Below, piece after piece: positions 1 to 8,262 of a stretch of DNA of 14,325 bases. The notes under the pieces are model-generated. The model ran no database searches, had not been told where the DNA came from, and saw nothing but the letters and a program-made list of their open reading frames with translations. The stretch spans positions 1-14,325 of the forward strand of contig CAYRAI010000048.1 in NCBI GenBank assembly GCA_964422205.1, given 5' to 3'. Within the stretch, counting starts at the first letter, position 1. Each line of letters starts with the position of its first letter. This stretch comes from CAZNYN01 sp964422205 (GTDB taxonomy: Bacteria > Synergistota > Synergistia > Synergistales > Synergistaceae). The translations under genes and the position numbers were made by a program.

Positions 1-917
1 GAGATATACTTATTGGGATGAGTAAAAAAATCACTTGGAGAAAGCACATTATCCGCACCTGCGGCAATATCGGCAAGACTAAAGTTAAAGCCTTCCTCAT
101 CCTTATATGGATTAATCTTTGCGGAAGCATATTCTTTCTTGCCAAGGATTTCGATAACAACAGAATTGCGCAAAAGAGGTAATTCTTCTTTTTTCACATT
201 CTCCGCAAATGCCTGTTCATCAAAGGACATGAGTGCGGCATTCTTGTCTGCCTCGGACATACCGAAGATGCCTTTAAATATATCCGTCATAGTTTGTCTT
301 TCTCTTGAGGCAGCTCTGTTATAAAGTGCGTCTTGTTTTTTCAATCCTTTGAGCAGCATGCGCCCCTGCGGTTCTGTGTATTCGCCGAGCCCTACAGCAT
401 CAAGAATATCAGCCTCAGAAAGATTCTGTTCTCCCAGTTTTTTTCTGTCTCGCTCGTAATTTTTTTGTGCATCGGATTTTGTTACACCATAGTTATATTC
501 CAGTAATAAAAAAGCCTTTTCGGTAGGAGGTGCTTTTTTTAGTCTCTCTCTGAACCGGTTTTGCTCTGCGCGTTCCGCCCTGGCTTCATTTCTATATATG
601 ATGTTGAGTTGTTTTTCAACCCTATTATCAAACGCATTAGACCATGTAATGGCTATTTCGGGACTAATCTCACCGCTATCTACTAATTTTTGCAGTTGTC
701 CTCCGGATAAGCTTTCGCCGCTAAGATATATCTTTGCTATTTCAGAAGACACCTTCTTGAAACGTTCATTTTTTACTTTCTGCATATCACCGTAGTAATT
801 TTCAAACTCAGCGCGATAAGCCTTCTGCTCTCCGGCAGAGATATTCTTCTCGATATAATCGATGCCCTTATTAAAGTCTCCGCGTCTCCACCAAATACCA
901 TAACGGCACAGACCGTT
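1..917 (-). pseudogene. 5'-truncated phage-like structural protein, running off the left edge
   Basis: One minus-strand frame stays open from an in-frame TGA at 918-920 to the window edge, about 305 codons, and its codon content looks genuinely protein-coding. There is no ATG, GTG or TTG until ATG at 783-785, yet good coding sequence (including RRGDFNKGIDYIEKN) lies upstream of that ATG. The N-terminus therefore seems to have been lost rather than misplaced. The product is hydrophilic and almost entirely helical, rich in E, K, R and A, with stretches such as SLSGGQLQKLVDSGEIS and NEARAERAEQNRFRERLKK. This composition recalls internal virion or ejection proteins and long structural proteins of tailed phages, but I recognise no diagnostic domain. 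The gene end lies outside the window. Alternatives are a non-phage coiled-coil protein, an internal in-frame start at 785, or an assembly join near 900-920. Coding character is well supported; the function is a guess. Confidence 0.55.
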
Positions 918-926
918 TCAAAATAG

Positions 927-960
927 AAAAGCCCGCCATCACTTGATATGGCGGGCTTTT
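927..960. terminator. Bidirectional rho-independent terminator
   Basis: A perfect 13-bp stem (927-939 with 948-960) encloses an 8-base loop. The core GCCCGCCAT/ATGGCGGGC is flanked by A4 on the left and T5 on the right, so both strands end in a U-tract. On the minus strand it lies 68 bases beyond the stop of the CdaR-type regulator and would end that transcript just before the truncated phage-like frame. Confidence 0.85.
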
Positions 961-1027
961 TGCTGTATTTGCCTTGTCTGGCAGACCAGCGAAATCAAAG
1001 AAGCAAATATGGCCTGCTTGCTTTCAC

Positions 1028-2281
1028 TTAGTGCGGGCCGCTGCTTATTCCGCCGGAATTTCCCAGTTTTTTCATGAATAGAACAAGATACAGAGATATT
1101 ACTTGGTCAAAATTTTCAACTGAGATATTAAATCGCTCCTCTATTTTATTAAGCCTGTATGCTAATGTGTTTCTGTGAAGGTGCAACTTTTCGGACGCTT
1201 TCTGTTTGCTGAAGAAGCATTCGCAGTACGCGCAGAAAGTTTGAATCAACTCGCCGGAATCATTATTTTTATAAAATTCCGCCAGTTTATTTTCCATGTA
1301 GCGCAGAGAATAATGTGGCTTCACCGAGAGCAGCATGTGCTGAAGCAGCATCTGATTAAATGAGTACACCCCCGATGGAAACCCCATCTTTTCCGCAATT
1401 GACACTACTTCCCATGCATTGGAATATGCCAGAGGCATTTCATAGATGTTTTTTGCGGGATGCCCTATACCTATTACAGTCTCAATGGATGCGTCCTTCA
1501 ATTTGCCGTAAATCTCAAGAGAGAGCTCATTGGCCCTTTCAAGTATGAGATCCCGCTCCATAGCGCTTGTATCCTCAATGGCCCAAAGTATTACAAATTT
1601 ATCGGACGAGACAGATGCAATTACATTTTGGCTGTCCGGAAAGACTTCTCTTATTATTTCTATTACTCTGTTGTGCATCATTGTGTAGTCTATCTCGTCG
1701 GAAAGAGGGTCGCGGTTAGCTTCATACGATAGGCGGACAGGATTCTTTTCTAGCCCCAAACCTCTGAAATTTGAGAAAAATATAGATATTGCACATCGGG
1801 CAATATCCAGGTCTATACCTAGTTTTTTAGCACGCTCAGGAATATTTGAATGGTCGTCGCGCCTTGGATCAAAACAGCTTACATCCTTTACAAGTTCATT
1901 TATCTGCCTTTGCAGAGAATGGAAAGACGGAGCTGCAACCCTTTCGCGCAGCATGCTCTCTATCTGATTTTTGACAAGAGTCGAGAACTGAAGGACTATT
2001 TCAGGCTCTCCTGCTATAGCGGCAGTGCCCACCACTCTTCCGTGAAAGAAAAGAGGCACTGTCGAACCAGGATACCATACTCCAAGTTCCCTTGCCTGAT
2101 CTTCGTCATCAAAACTCATTTTTTTATACTTCACACAGGGAACCGACGGCGGATGAAATGCGCCTATGCGCTCTTTGTCCGGAGCACCTATTATTATGCC
2201 GTCGACATCAGTTATGATGATGCTCCTGCCCATCATAGCGCTTAAAGATTCAGATATCTCCTGAGCATATTTTTCCAGCAT
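1028..2281 (-). CDS. CdaR/PucR-family transcriptional regulator (sugar diacid regulator type)
   Basis: A 417-residue cytoplasmic transcription factor. The N-terminal part (about 1-130) matches the putative sugar-diacid recognition domain of CdaR proteins, with the motifs SIIITDVDGIIIGA, GAFHPPS and a PLFFHGRVVGTAAIAG strand pair. The middle (about 140-320) fits the degenerate GGDEF-like domain of the family. The C-terminus carries the PucR-type helix-turn-helix, with LHLHRNTLAYRLNKIEERF starting near residue 366. Family members typically activate uptake or catabolism of glycerate, glucarate, galactarate or purines, but no such catabolic genes lie here. The frame extends to a GTG at 2285-2287, but GGAG at 2292-2295 is only three bases from that codon and nine from ATG 2281, so ATG is preferred. 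It diverges from the cardiolipin synthase gene; two palindromes sit directly upstream and could be its own operators. The ligand cannot be inferred. Confidence 0.88.
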   Translation of the reverse strand: MLEKYAQEISESLSAMMGRSIIITDVDGIIIGAPDKERIGAFHPPSVPCVKYKKMSFDDEDQARELGVWYPGSTVPLFFHGRVVGTAAIAGEPEIVLQFSTLVKNQIESMLRERVAAPSFHSLQRQINELVKDVSCFDPRRDDHSNIPERAKKLGIDLDIARCAISIFFSNFRGLGLEKNPVRLSYEANRDPLSDEIDYTMMHNRVIEIIREVFPDSQNVIASVSSDKFVILWAIEDTSAMERDLILERANELSLEIYGKLKDASIETVIGIGHPAKNIYEMPLAYSNAWEVVSIAEKMGFPSGVYSFNQMLLQHMLLSVKPHYSLRYMENKLAEFYKNNDSGELIQTFCAYCECFFSKQKASEKLHLHRNTLAYRLNKIEERFNISVENFDQVISLYLVLFMKKLGNSGGISSGPH

Positions 2282-2307
2282 AAGCACCAGCTCCGCTCTC
2301 TGTTTTG

Positions 2308-2322
2308 AATACAGTCTGTATT
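2308..2322. promoter_or_regulatory. Perfect 15-bp palindrome, candidate operator
   Basis: AATACAG-T-CTGTATT is a perfect inverted repeat around one central base. It lies 27 bases upstream of the regulator ATG and within the non-coding gap to the divergent cls gene. It shares two bases with the next palindrome. That this is a protein-binding site, perhaps for the adjacent CdaR-type regulator, is inference. Confidence 0.45.
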
Positions 2323-2337
2323 GATAAATTATATCAA
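2321..2337. promoter_or_regulatory. Second palindrome overlapping a minus-strand -10 box
   Basis: TTGATA-AATTA-TATCAA is a perfect 6-bp inverted repeat with a 5-base spacer. The complement of 2328-2333 reads TATAAT and is the best -10 candidate for the regulator, so a protein bound here would cover its promoter. No convincing -35 element is visible upstream of it. Confidence 0.4.
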
Positions 2338-2388
2338 AACAAAAAAATAAATTACTTGCGTTTTAATGACGGTTTAGGTAAATTTGAG

Positions 2389-2417
2389 TTTCTGTCTTTT
2401 TATTTCTCCATTATAAT
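2389..2417 (+). promoter_or_regulatory. Putative promoter of the cls-phosphoesterase-argH run
   Basis: A consensus TATAAT lies at 2412-2417. The -35 region at 17-bp spacing (TTTCTG, 2389-2394) is poor; a better TTGAGT at 2384-2389 is 22 bp away. Transcription would start near 2424, about 22 bases before the chosen cls start, which argues against the longer cls frame beginning at 2305. Confidence 0.4.
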
Positions 2418-2445
2418 ATGGATATTGCGAAAGGGGCCTGGTTCT

Positions 2446-4029
2446 ATGTGGAGGACAGCTAAAATTTTCCTGCTGCTGGTAGCTGCGGCGTTTATAACAG
2501 GTCTTATGCCTACAATCATCGATTTGTTTGACACTTACGTCATTTATTCCGTAAAGGAGGGCTTCTCCCTCCACCCAAAACTTCTATCAGCCATTTCCGC
2601 ATTTACCGCTACTGTTAAAAGCTACACATGGCACCTGAGCGTGATTTACGCCTGCATAGTGGGAGCTATTATTTTTATGGAAAGCCAAAACCCCGACAGA
2701 ACTATACTTTGGCTCGTAACACTCGTGCTTTTGCCTGTGTTCGGCGTAATACTTTACATGATTATAGGCCCGGATTTTAAAAATTTCCGCAAGAGAAAAT
2801 TATTCCGTCCGGCAAAAGCCGTGATAGACAACACTCCGTTTACCGGCGACAAGAGGCTGCTCATAGGTAAGATGCTGCACTCTTCCGGGGGAGCAGATTT
2901 GTTAACACACAATAAGGTTGAAATACTCATAGACGGAGACGCAAAATTTGCATCTTTGAAAGAGGAGCTCACTAAAGCTCAAAAATATATACACATGCAG
3001 TATTTCATTATCAAGGATGACAATATCGGACGGGAAATCAGGGATATTCTTGTTGATGCCGCAAAAAGGGGCGTTAAGGTGAGAGTCCTTTACGATGCTG
3101 TCGGAAGCTGGAAGCTTAAGATAAATTACTTTAAGGAACTGCTTGCTCTTGGTGCGGAATGTCACGCTTTCATGCCTGTCGCATTGCCTCTCTTCCGCAG
3201 ACAGATGAATTTCAGAAACCACAGAAAGATTGTTGTAATAGATGACAGAGTCGCCTTCACGGGAGGACTGAATATAGGAGACGAGTATCTGGGGCGCGGA
3301 GAGCTCGGACATTGGCGCGACACTCACGTGCGCCTTGAGGGCGAGGCTGTGGCGGAGCTTCACAAAATTTTCTTAAAAGATTGGTGCATGAGAACAGGGG
3401 AAAATCCGTCAAAAATATGCGATGACTTAAGCTGTCATGACTGTTTGTCGGACGAGAAACAGGATTTTTCATCTATGCCGATGCTCCCTATGCAGGTTGC
3501 CGCAAGCGGAGTAGACAATGTATGGCATACGATATCGCAGGGCTATTACGGCATGATATCACGGGCAAAAGAGAGAGTATGGATAACAACCCCATATCTT
3601 GTCCCCGGTGCCAATATTATGAATGCAATGATGACAGCCGCTCTTTCAGGCGTAGATATTCGCCTTATCATGCCTTCCGTAAAAGACCATTTTCTGGTAT
3701 TTTGGGGAAGCCGCGGAAATATAGAGCCTCTGCTCCGTTCGGGAGTCAGGGTATTCATGTACAAGAACGGCTTTGTCCACACCAAAACAGTTATGGCAGA
3801 TGACGATATCTGCTCTGTCGGTACATGTAATTTAGATGTCAGAAGCCTTGAAATAAATTTTGAAAATCAGCTTTTTATCTATGACAAGGAAACTACGTTA
3901 CAATTTGCGGAGCAATTTGAGAAAGACACGGCAGAATCAGAGGAAATTATTCTTGAGACGTGGCAGAATAGACCCCTTTATCAAAAAATATTGGAATCTT
4001 TTGGGCGTCTCTACTCCGCTCAGATATAA
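2446..4029 (+). CDS. cls: Cardiolipin synthase (phospholipase D superfamily)
   Basis: Membrane enzyme that condenses two phosphatidylglycerol molecules into cardiolipin and glycerol. The 527-residue product has an N-terminal hydrophobic segment (about 5-25), two more membrane segments (about 60-110) ending in a PLDNc-type IIGPDFKNFRKRK stretch, and both HKD motifs. These are HRKIVVID (H259, K261, D266), followed by FTGGLNIGDEYLG, and HTKTVMAD (H445, K447, D452), followed by the usual GTCNLDVRSLEINFE. Length and order match bacterial Cls. The frame is open back to 2305, but AAGGGG at 2431-2436 sits nine bases before ATG 2446, and the extra 47 residues overlap the palindromes and promoter, so they are excluded. 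It leads a co-directional run: the phosphoesterase follows after 26 bases. Cysteine-rich CDDLSCHDC between the two PLD domains (about 325-333) is a small oddity. Confidence 0.93.
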   Translation: MWRTAKIFLLLVAAAFITGLMPTIIDLFDTYVIYSVKEGFSLHPKLLSAISAFTATVKSYTWHLSVIYACIVGAIIFMESQNPDRTILWLVTLVLLPVFGVILYMIIGPDFKNFRKRKLFRPAKAVIDNTPFTGDKRLLIGKMLHSSGGADLLTHNKVEILIDGDAKFASLKEELTKAQKYIHMQYFIIKDDNIGREIRDILVDAAKRGVKVRVLYDAVGSWKLKINYFKELLALGAECHAFMPVALPLFRRQMNFRNHRKIVVIDDRVAFTGGLNIGDEYLGRGELGHWRDTHVRLEGEAVAELHKIFLKDWCMRTGENPSKICDDLSCHDCLSDEKQDFSSMPMLPMQVAASGVDNVWHTISQGYYGMISRAKERVWITTPYLVPGANIMNAMMTAALSGVDIRLIMPSVKDHFLVFWGSRGNIEPLLRSGVRVFMYKNGFVHTKTVMADDDICSVGTCNLDVRSLEINFENQLFIYDKETTLQFAEQFEKDTAESEEIILETWQNRPLYQKILESFGRLYSAQI

Positions 4030-4055
4030 AGCAATATGAGATTGGAAGGTAAAAT

Positions 4056-5228
4056 ATGACAGATAAAGCATACGGCAAGAGATTCTCCGCTCATCCCGCT
4101 TTTTGGATTGTATGCGGCGGAATATCGGTCGCTATACATATTTTTTTCTATTTTAAGATAAGAGCCGTAACGGGCCCTGGCTGGACAAGTTCACTGTGGC
4201 TCGGATGGAGTTTTGCAATGATGGAGCTTGTATTTCTTACAAGAAAGACAGACAAAATCAACTCCGGACTTCAGCGCAAGTGGACAGACAGGCTCGGCGG
4301 AGTCTGGCTCTTATTTGTAATAATAGCATTCGTTATCGCAATAGGAACAGACATACTTGGCAAATTCACATCATTTGACGCAGCGTCGTCGAAACAGCTT
4401 CCTATATCCTTCGGTCTCAGTGCGATTATAATGCTTATGGGCATAAGACAAGCAAACAACATACAAACAACATGCGTCACTGTAGCTACAGATAAACTTC
4501 CCAAAGGCGAGAATAATCTCCGTATAGTCCAGCTTACCGATTTACACTTAGGCCCATGGGTGGGACTGCCCCTATTAAGGCAAATCGTAGAAAAAACTAT
4601 AGCCGCAAATCCCGATATCGTAGTCGTTACAGGAGACCTTGCAGACGGTAATTTGGAAAACAGAGAAGACGAGTTAGAAATTCTCAGAAAGATAAAGCCA
4701 AGATACGGAATGTTCGCAGTAACAGGCAACCACGACTACTATGACGACATAGCAGCCGCGGAAAAGTTCATGGAATCGGCAGGTATGAAGGTGCTGCGTT
4801 CTGAAGGCACGGAGGCAGGAGGTATACTTATAGTCGGAGCGGACGACAGAGACCATCTTGAAAAAAAAGCTTGGAATCTCTCAGCCTCGGAACTTCTTGT
4901 CCTCTCATTCGCAAAAGAGCAAAAAGAAAAGTTCCTTCTGCTCCTAAGACACAGACCTATAATAGAGCCAGGGACAGAAGGACACTTCGATCTGCAGCTT
5001 TCGGGACACACACACGGAGGACAGCTCTTCCCATATCTAAACTCAAGACATATCATAGCGGGACATGACAGAGGCCTGAAAAAACTAAAATGCGGAGGCT
5101 GTCTCTACGTAAGCAACGGAGCCGGTTTTGTAGGCCCTCCCGTCAGACTCTTGGCTCCTCCAGAAATAGTTGTAATTGACTTGATAAACACAGCCCAAAA
5201 GTGCGAAACCAACAGCAAAGGAAGGTAA
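4056..5228 (+). CDS. Membrane-anchored metallophosphoesterase (YkuE/YaeI-like)
   Basis: Predicted binuclear-metal phosphoesterase of the calcineurin-like superfamily, 390 residues. Hydrophobic segments near 15-34, 45-61, 82-102 and 116-130 form an N-terminal membrane region. The catalytic domain follows at about 153-375. The metal-binding motifs are all present in order: D162-x-H164 (LTDLHLG), GD 193-194 (VVTGDLAD), GNH 224-226 (VTGNHDYYD), H299 (LLLRHRP) and GHTH 317-320 (SGHTHGGQLFP). Relatives with this layout include YkuE and YaeI, linked to lipid or UDP-diacylglucosamine hydrolysis; the substrate here is unknown. Its position between cardiolipin synthase and argH makes an envelope-lipid role plausible but unproven. 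GGAAGG at 4044-4049 gives six-base spacing to the ATG. Its last codons (GGA AGG TAA) also provide the ribosome binding site of argH, suggesting coupled translation. Confidence 0.88.
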   Translation: MTDKAYGKRFSAHPAFWIVCGGISVAIHIFFYFKIRAVTGPGWTSSLWLGWSFAMMELVFLTRKTDKINSGLQRKWTDRLGGVWLLFVIIAFVIAIGTDILGKFTSFDAASSKQLPISFGLSAIIMLMGIRQANNIQTTCVTVATDKLPKGENNLRIVQLTDLHLGPWVGLPLLRQIVEKTIAANPDIVVVTGDLADGNLENREDELEILRKIKPRYGMFAVTGNHDYYDDIAAAEKFMESAGMKVLRSEGTEAGGILIVGADDRDHLEKKAWNLSASELLVLSFAKEQKEKFLLLLRHRPIIEPGTEGHFDLQLSGHTHGGQLFPYLNSRHIIAGHDRGLKKLKCGGCLYVSNGAGFVGPPVRLLAPPEIVVIDLINTAQKCETNSKGR

Positions 5229-5234
5229 TATACC

Positions 5235-6650
5235 ATGTGGAAAGGCCGTTTTACTCAGGATACAAACGAAGCAGTAATAAATTTTACCCAGTCTCTTGAC
5301 CTGGACTGGAGAATGGCTGCGGCAGACATAAGAGGAAGCATTGCTCATGTGCGCATGTTGGCACACTCTGGACTGCTCTCTGCCGAAGAAGCTCAGATAA
5401 TCGAAAATAACCTCACAGCCATTGCAGAAGAGATAAAATCAGGTGCTTTTATACCAAAAGTCTCCCTCGAAGACGTACATATGAACATTGAATCCCGACT
5501 TATAGAAAGATGCGGAGCCACCGGAGCGCGCCTCCACATGGGACGCAGCCGCAACGACCAAGTTAATACAACGGTACGCCTCTATCTGCGCAAAGAACTC
5601 CTCGAAATATGGAACGGACTTCACGAACTCATATCGGTACTCCTCAAAAAAGCCGAAGAACACGCAGAGACAGTTGTGCCGGGCTACACGCACCTCCAGC
5701 AGGCACAGCCAATATCTATGGGACAGTTTTGGATGGCACACACACAAGCCTTCCTGCGTGACGCAAAACGCCTATTTGACGCCTATGACGCAGTCGACGA
5801 ATGCCCGTTAGGCTGCGGAGCTTTGGCTGGGTCTACACTGCCGCTTGACAGAGAGTTCACATGCAACGACCTTGGCTTCTCGCGCATGACAGCCAACAGC
5901 ATGGACACAGTGGCACACAGAGACCACTTCATGGACATACTCTACTTCGCGTCTGTATTCGGCGGACATGTAAGCCGTCTCTCCGAAGACCTTATAATAT
6001 ACTTCTCGACAGAATTCGGCTGGATAAAACTCCCTGACGCATTCTGCACAGGCTCAAGCATAATGCCCCAGAAGAAAAACCCAGACGTGCTGGAAATTCT
6101 GCGCGGCAAAGCCGGACAGATGAACGGAGCCCTCATGGATCTCCTCACAATGACAAAAGGCATCCCCCTAACCTACAACAGAGACCTCCAAGATGACAAA
6201 CGCTCGCTCTTTAGGACATTTGAGTGCCTGCACGGCATATTCTCCGTACTGCCCCCTCTCATCAAAGAGGTACAGGTGGACGAGAAAGCCGCCAACAGAG
6301 GCTTTGCCGACGGCCTTATACTTGCCACGGACGTGGCAGAATACCTTGTAATGCAGGGAGTCCCATTTAGAAACGCACATGAAAAAGTTGGGCACATCGT
6401 GCGCTACTGTATAGAAAACAAAAAACCGATGATCTCACTCTCACTTCAGGAATGGCAGGCTAACATCCCTGAAGTAAAAGAAGACCTTCTGCCGCTGCTT
6501 TCTCCTAAAAAATCCATGGAAAGAAGAAACACAATAGGAGGAACAGCGCCCGAACAAGTAAGAAAACAGATAGAAGACGCAGCCATAAAACTGACAATTT
6601 TTGACTCAGAAGCCAAAGATTTATCTGACAACATCCCGCAGGGCTATTAA
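5235..6650 (+). CDS. argH: Argininosuccinate lyase
   Basis: Cytosolic enzyme cleaving argininosuccinate to arginine and fumarate, the last step of arginine synthesis. The 471-residue length is normal for the fumarase/aspartase superfamily. It opens with the ArgH-typical MWKGRF and has the substrate-binding stretch HMGRSRNDQV (101-110), the general-acid region GYTHLQQAQP with H153, and the superfamily signature GSSIMPQKKNPD (273-284) carrying the catalytic serine (S274/S275). DLQDDKRSLF, also typical of ArgH, follows. GGAAGG at 5220-5225, inside the end of the phosphoesterase gene, lies nine bases before the ATG; the two genes are six bases apart. No argG or other arginine gene is visible here, so argininosuccinate synthase must be encoded elsewhere or be absent. 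A hairpin at 6731-6762 follows. Confidence 0.97.
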   Translation: MWKGRFTQDTNEAVINFTQSLDLDWRMAAADIRGSIAHVRMLAHSGLLSAEEAQIIENNLTAIAEEIKSGAFIPKVSLEDVHMNIESRLIERCGATGARLHMGRSRNDQVNTTVRLYLRKELLEIWNGLHELISVLLKKAEEHAETVVPGYTHLQQAQPISMGQFWMAHTQAFLRDAKRLFDAYDAVDECPLGCGALAGSTLPLDREFTCNDLGFSRMTANSMDTVAHRDHFMDILYFASVFGGHVSRLSEDLIIYFSTEFGWIKLPDAFCTGSSIMPQKKNPDVLEILRGKAGQMNGALMDLLTMTKGIPLTYNRDLQDDKRSLFRTFECLHGIFSVLPPLIKEVQVDEKAANRGFADGLILATDVAEYLVMQGVPFRNAHEKVGHIVRYCIENKKPMISLSLQEWQANIPEVKEDLLPLLSPKKSMERRNTIGGTAPEQVRKQIEDAAIKLTIFDSEAKDLSDNIPQGY

Positions 6651-6730
6651 ATCAACCTTGCCGCAAAGCCTCACTTTACATTGTTACAGACGATATAAAA
6701 AAGCCCCAATCACATAAAAACTAAAAATAA

Positions 6731-6762
6731 TGAGCCTGCTCGTATAACAGTGAGCAGGCTCA
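6731..6762. terminator. Hairpin between convergent argH and dehydrogenase genes
   Basis: A perfect 11-bp stem (TGAGCCTGCTC, 6731-6741, with 6752-6762) encloses a 10-base loop. On the minus strand it is followed by TTATTTTTAG, so it best terminates the dehydrogenase transcript. The plus side lacks a clear T-run but could still end argH transcripts. Confidence 0.75.
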
Positions 6763-6792
6763 AAATATAACACCTATTTGTCAAAAATTAAA

Positions 6793-7566
6793 TTAATCCA
6801 GAGTCTGCATCCCGCCGCCCGAGACCAACATCGTCTGCCCAGTCACCCACTCTGACATGGGAGAGGCAAAGAAGAGGACTGCGGAACCTATATCTTCCGG
6901 TTTGCCGAGACGCTTCAGAGGTGTGGACTTCAGCATATTTTTCTCAAGCTCTTCTGTGAGAACCGTTGAAAGCGCATAAGTTTTGATAGCCCCAGGCGCA
7001 ACTGCATTGACCCTCACGGGAGCAAGGTCAATAGCCATCTGGCGAGTCAGAGCGTTCACAGCAGCCTTGGAAGAAGCATAGACAGTCATATTGACACTGC
7101 TTGCAATACTCGCCATAGAACTTATATTTACAATAGAGCCATAACCTGATTCTCTCATGTAAGGCAGGCAGAGCTTAGAAAACCTAAATATGCTGTACAC
7201 GTTGAAAGTATATATCTTGTTCAGATATTCCGTTGTCAGCTCTTCAAAAACCTCGCGCCCTCCTCCGCCGCCGCCTGTATTATTCACCAAAATATTTATA
7301 GTTCCGAAATCTGCGGCAGCCGCCTTTATGACTTCTTCCTGGTCCGCCTCGGACATTACATCGCATTTATAGCCGACAGCCTTAACTCCGTACTTAGAAG
7401 ATATCTCCGAAGCAGCCTCTGAAGCGGCTTCCGCCTTTATATCCAAAAGAGCCACATCAGCTCCTGCCGAGGCAAGCATCTCCGCCGAGCCGCGCCCTAT
7501 TCCGCCAGCTCCGCCGGTTATAACAGCAACTTTACCGCTAAGGTTTATTAGCCTCTCCGCCAACAT
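6793..7566 (-). CDS. Short-chain dehydrogenase/reductase, 7-alpha-hydroxysteroid dehydrogenase-like
   Basis: A 257-residue classical SDR. It has the dinucleotide-binding TGGAGGIG (17-24), an acidic D42 at the end of the second strand favouring NAD(H), NNTG (95-98), and the catalytic S150, Y163 and K167 (SSM and YASSK). Several stretches are close to what I recall of E. coli 7-alpha-hydroxysteroid dehydrogenase HdhA: the glycine run after NN-x-G, VNMTVYASSKAA, APGAIKTYALSTV, MLKSTPLKRLGKPEDI and the C-terminal VSGGGMQ. HdhA oxidises the 7-alpha hydroxyl of bile acids. The region before RVNAVAPG is about two residues shorter than in HdhA. A frame extension to GTG 7575 overlaps the Shine-Dalgarno; AAGGAG lies eight bases before ATG 7566, which is chosen. 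The gene stands alone, convergent with argH. It could instead be another FabG-like or sugar-alcohol dehydrogenase; SDR membership is certain, the substrate is not. Confidence 0.85.
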   Translation of the reverse strand: MLAERLINLSGKVAVITGGAGGIGRGSAEMLASAGADVALLDIKAEAASEAASEISSKYGVKAVGYKCDVMSEADQEEVIKAAAADFGTINILVNNTGGGGGGREVFEELTTEYLNKIYTFNVYSIFRFSKLCLPYMRESGYGSIVNISSMASIASSVNMTVYASSKAAVNALTRQMAIDLAPVRVNAVAPGAIKTYALSTVLTEELEKNMLKSTPLKRLGKPEDIGSAVLFFASPMSEWVTGQTMLVSGGGMQTLD

Positions 7567-8202
7567 CAAAATCACTCCTTCAATTTAATTTGCAATAACG
7601 ATAAGATATTTTCACCGATTGCTCTAAGTGTACTCCAATTTGAGAGATAAATGTAAGGTAATTCAAGAAGTAATCAAAGAGGCGAGAGAGCGAATTCGCC
7701 ATTTCCCTGCGATTTTCAGCAATTGCCTGCCTGCTATACTGCAAAATGCGAGTTGTCGCTGTTCTTAAGAGCACTGCCATTGGCACTTTTATTGCTCACG
7801 ATTCTTTGTCTGCTCTATCTATTTCATCAGTTCCATGTGCTTTACCAGGGCGTCCGCGCTTCTTATGCGTATGTAGCTGTTTATTTGCTCAAGCAGAGAG
7901 GTCACGCAGTGCCTTAAATTTCTTGGTATGCCAGTTTACACCAAACAAAATAACATGGATCTTCGGCTCAGACTCACCTGCATACTTCGATTTTGCAGCA
8001 AGGTTATTTCGTATCTTTTACATGCTCATATTTCTAAACGGGCTGCAAAGCTCTGTCGGCGGTTTCTTCTCAAAACCTTCCGCCGTGGAGAGGCTTACAA
8101 GAGACAAAGCAGCCTCAAATCAGAATTAGCTGTAATAGAAGGAACCACCTTGGCTATGCTGCCATAAATCACCATACAAGAGAAAAACAGAAAAATATAA
8201 CA
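7567..8202. other. Gene-poor stretch upstream of the dehydrogenase
   Basis: I see no supportable gene in these roughly 640 bases. The longest open frame, plus strand 7746-8129 (127 codons), has an odd composition, no Shine-Dalgarno and no recognisable motif. One minus-strand frame reads plausible protein in pieces (for example LFGVNWHTKKFKALRDLSA and KKRGRPGKA) but is broken by in-frame stops at 8018-8020, 7889-7891 and 7796-7798. It could be the remains of a dead gene. The leader and promoter of the dehydrogenase must lie in the first hundred or so bases; only weak promoter candidates are visible. Confidence 0.4.
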
Positions 8203-8238
8203 AACAAGCTCCCCGTGTTATCGCATGGGGAGCTTGTT
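8203..8238 (-). terminator. Terminator of the TRAP transporter transcript
   Basis: A perfect 12-bp stem, AACAAGCTCCCC (8203-8214) with its complement (8227-8238), encloses a 12-base loop. On the minus strand it is followed by TTTGTTATATTTTT, a T-rich tail, and lies 24 bases past the permease stop codon. Confidence 0.8.
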
Positions 8239-8262
8239 GTATTAAAACCTGCCGTTTCGATG

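Noticed and set aside
2305..2445. N-terminal extension of cardiolipin synthase from the upstream ATG
   Set aside because: The extra 47 residues have no family counterpart, cover two palindromes and a TATAAT box, and lack a ribosome binding site, whereas ATG 2446 has one.
7746..8129. Plus-strand 127-codon open frame in the gene-poor stretch
   Set aside because: It has no Shine-Dalgarno, an atypical composition rich in S, F and A, and no recognisable motif; a broken minus-strand frame runs opposite it.
7580..8130. Minus-strand frame suspected to be a decayed transposase
   Set aside because: Pieces such as KKRGRPGKA look protein-like, but several in-frame stops are present, the stop density is not clearly below chance, and no catalytic motif or terminal repeats could be found.
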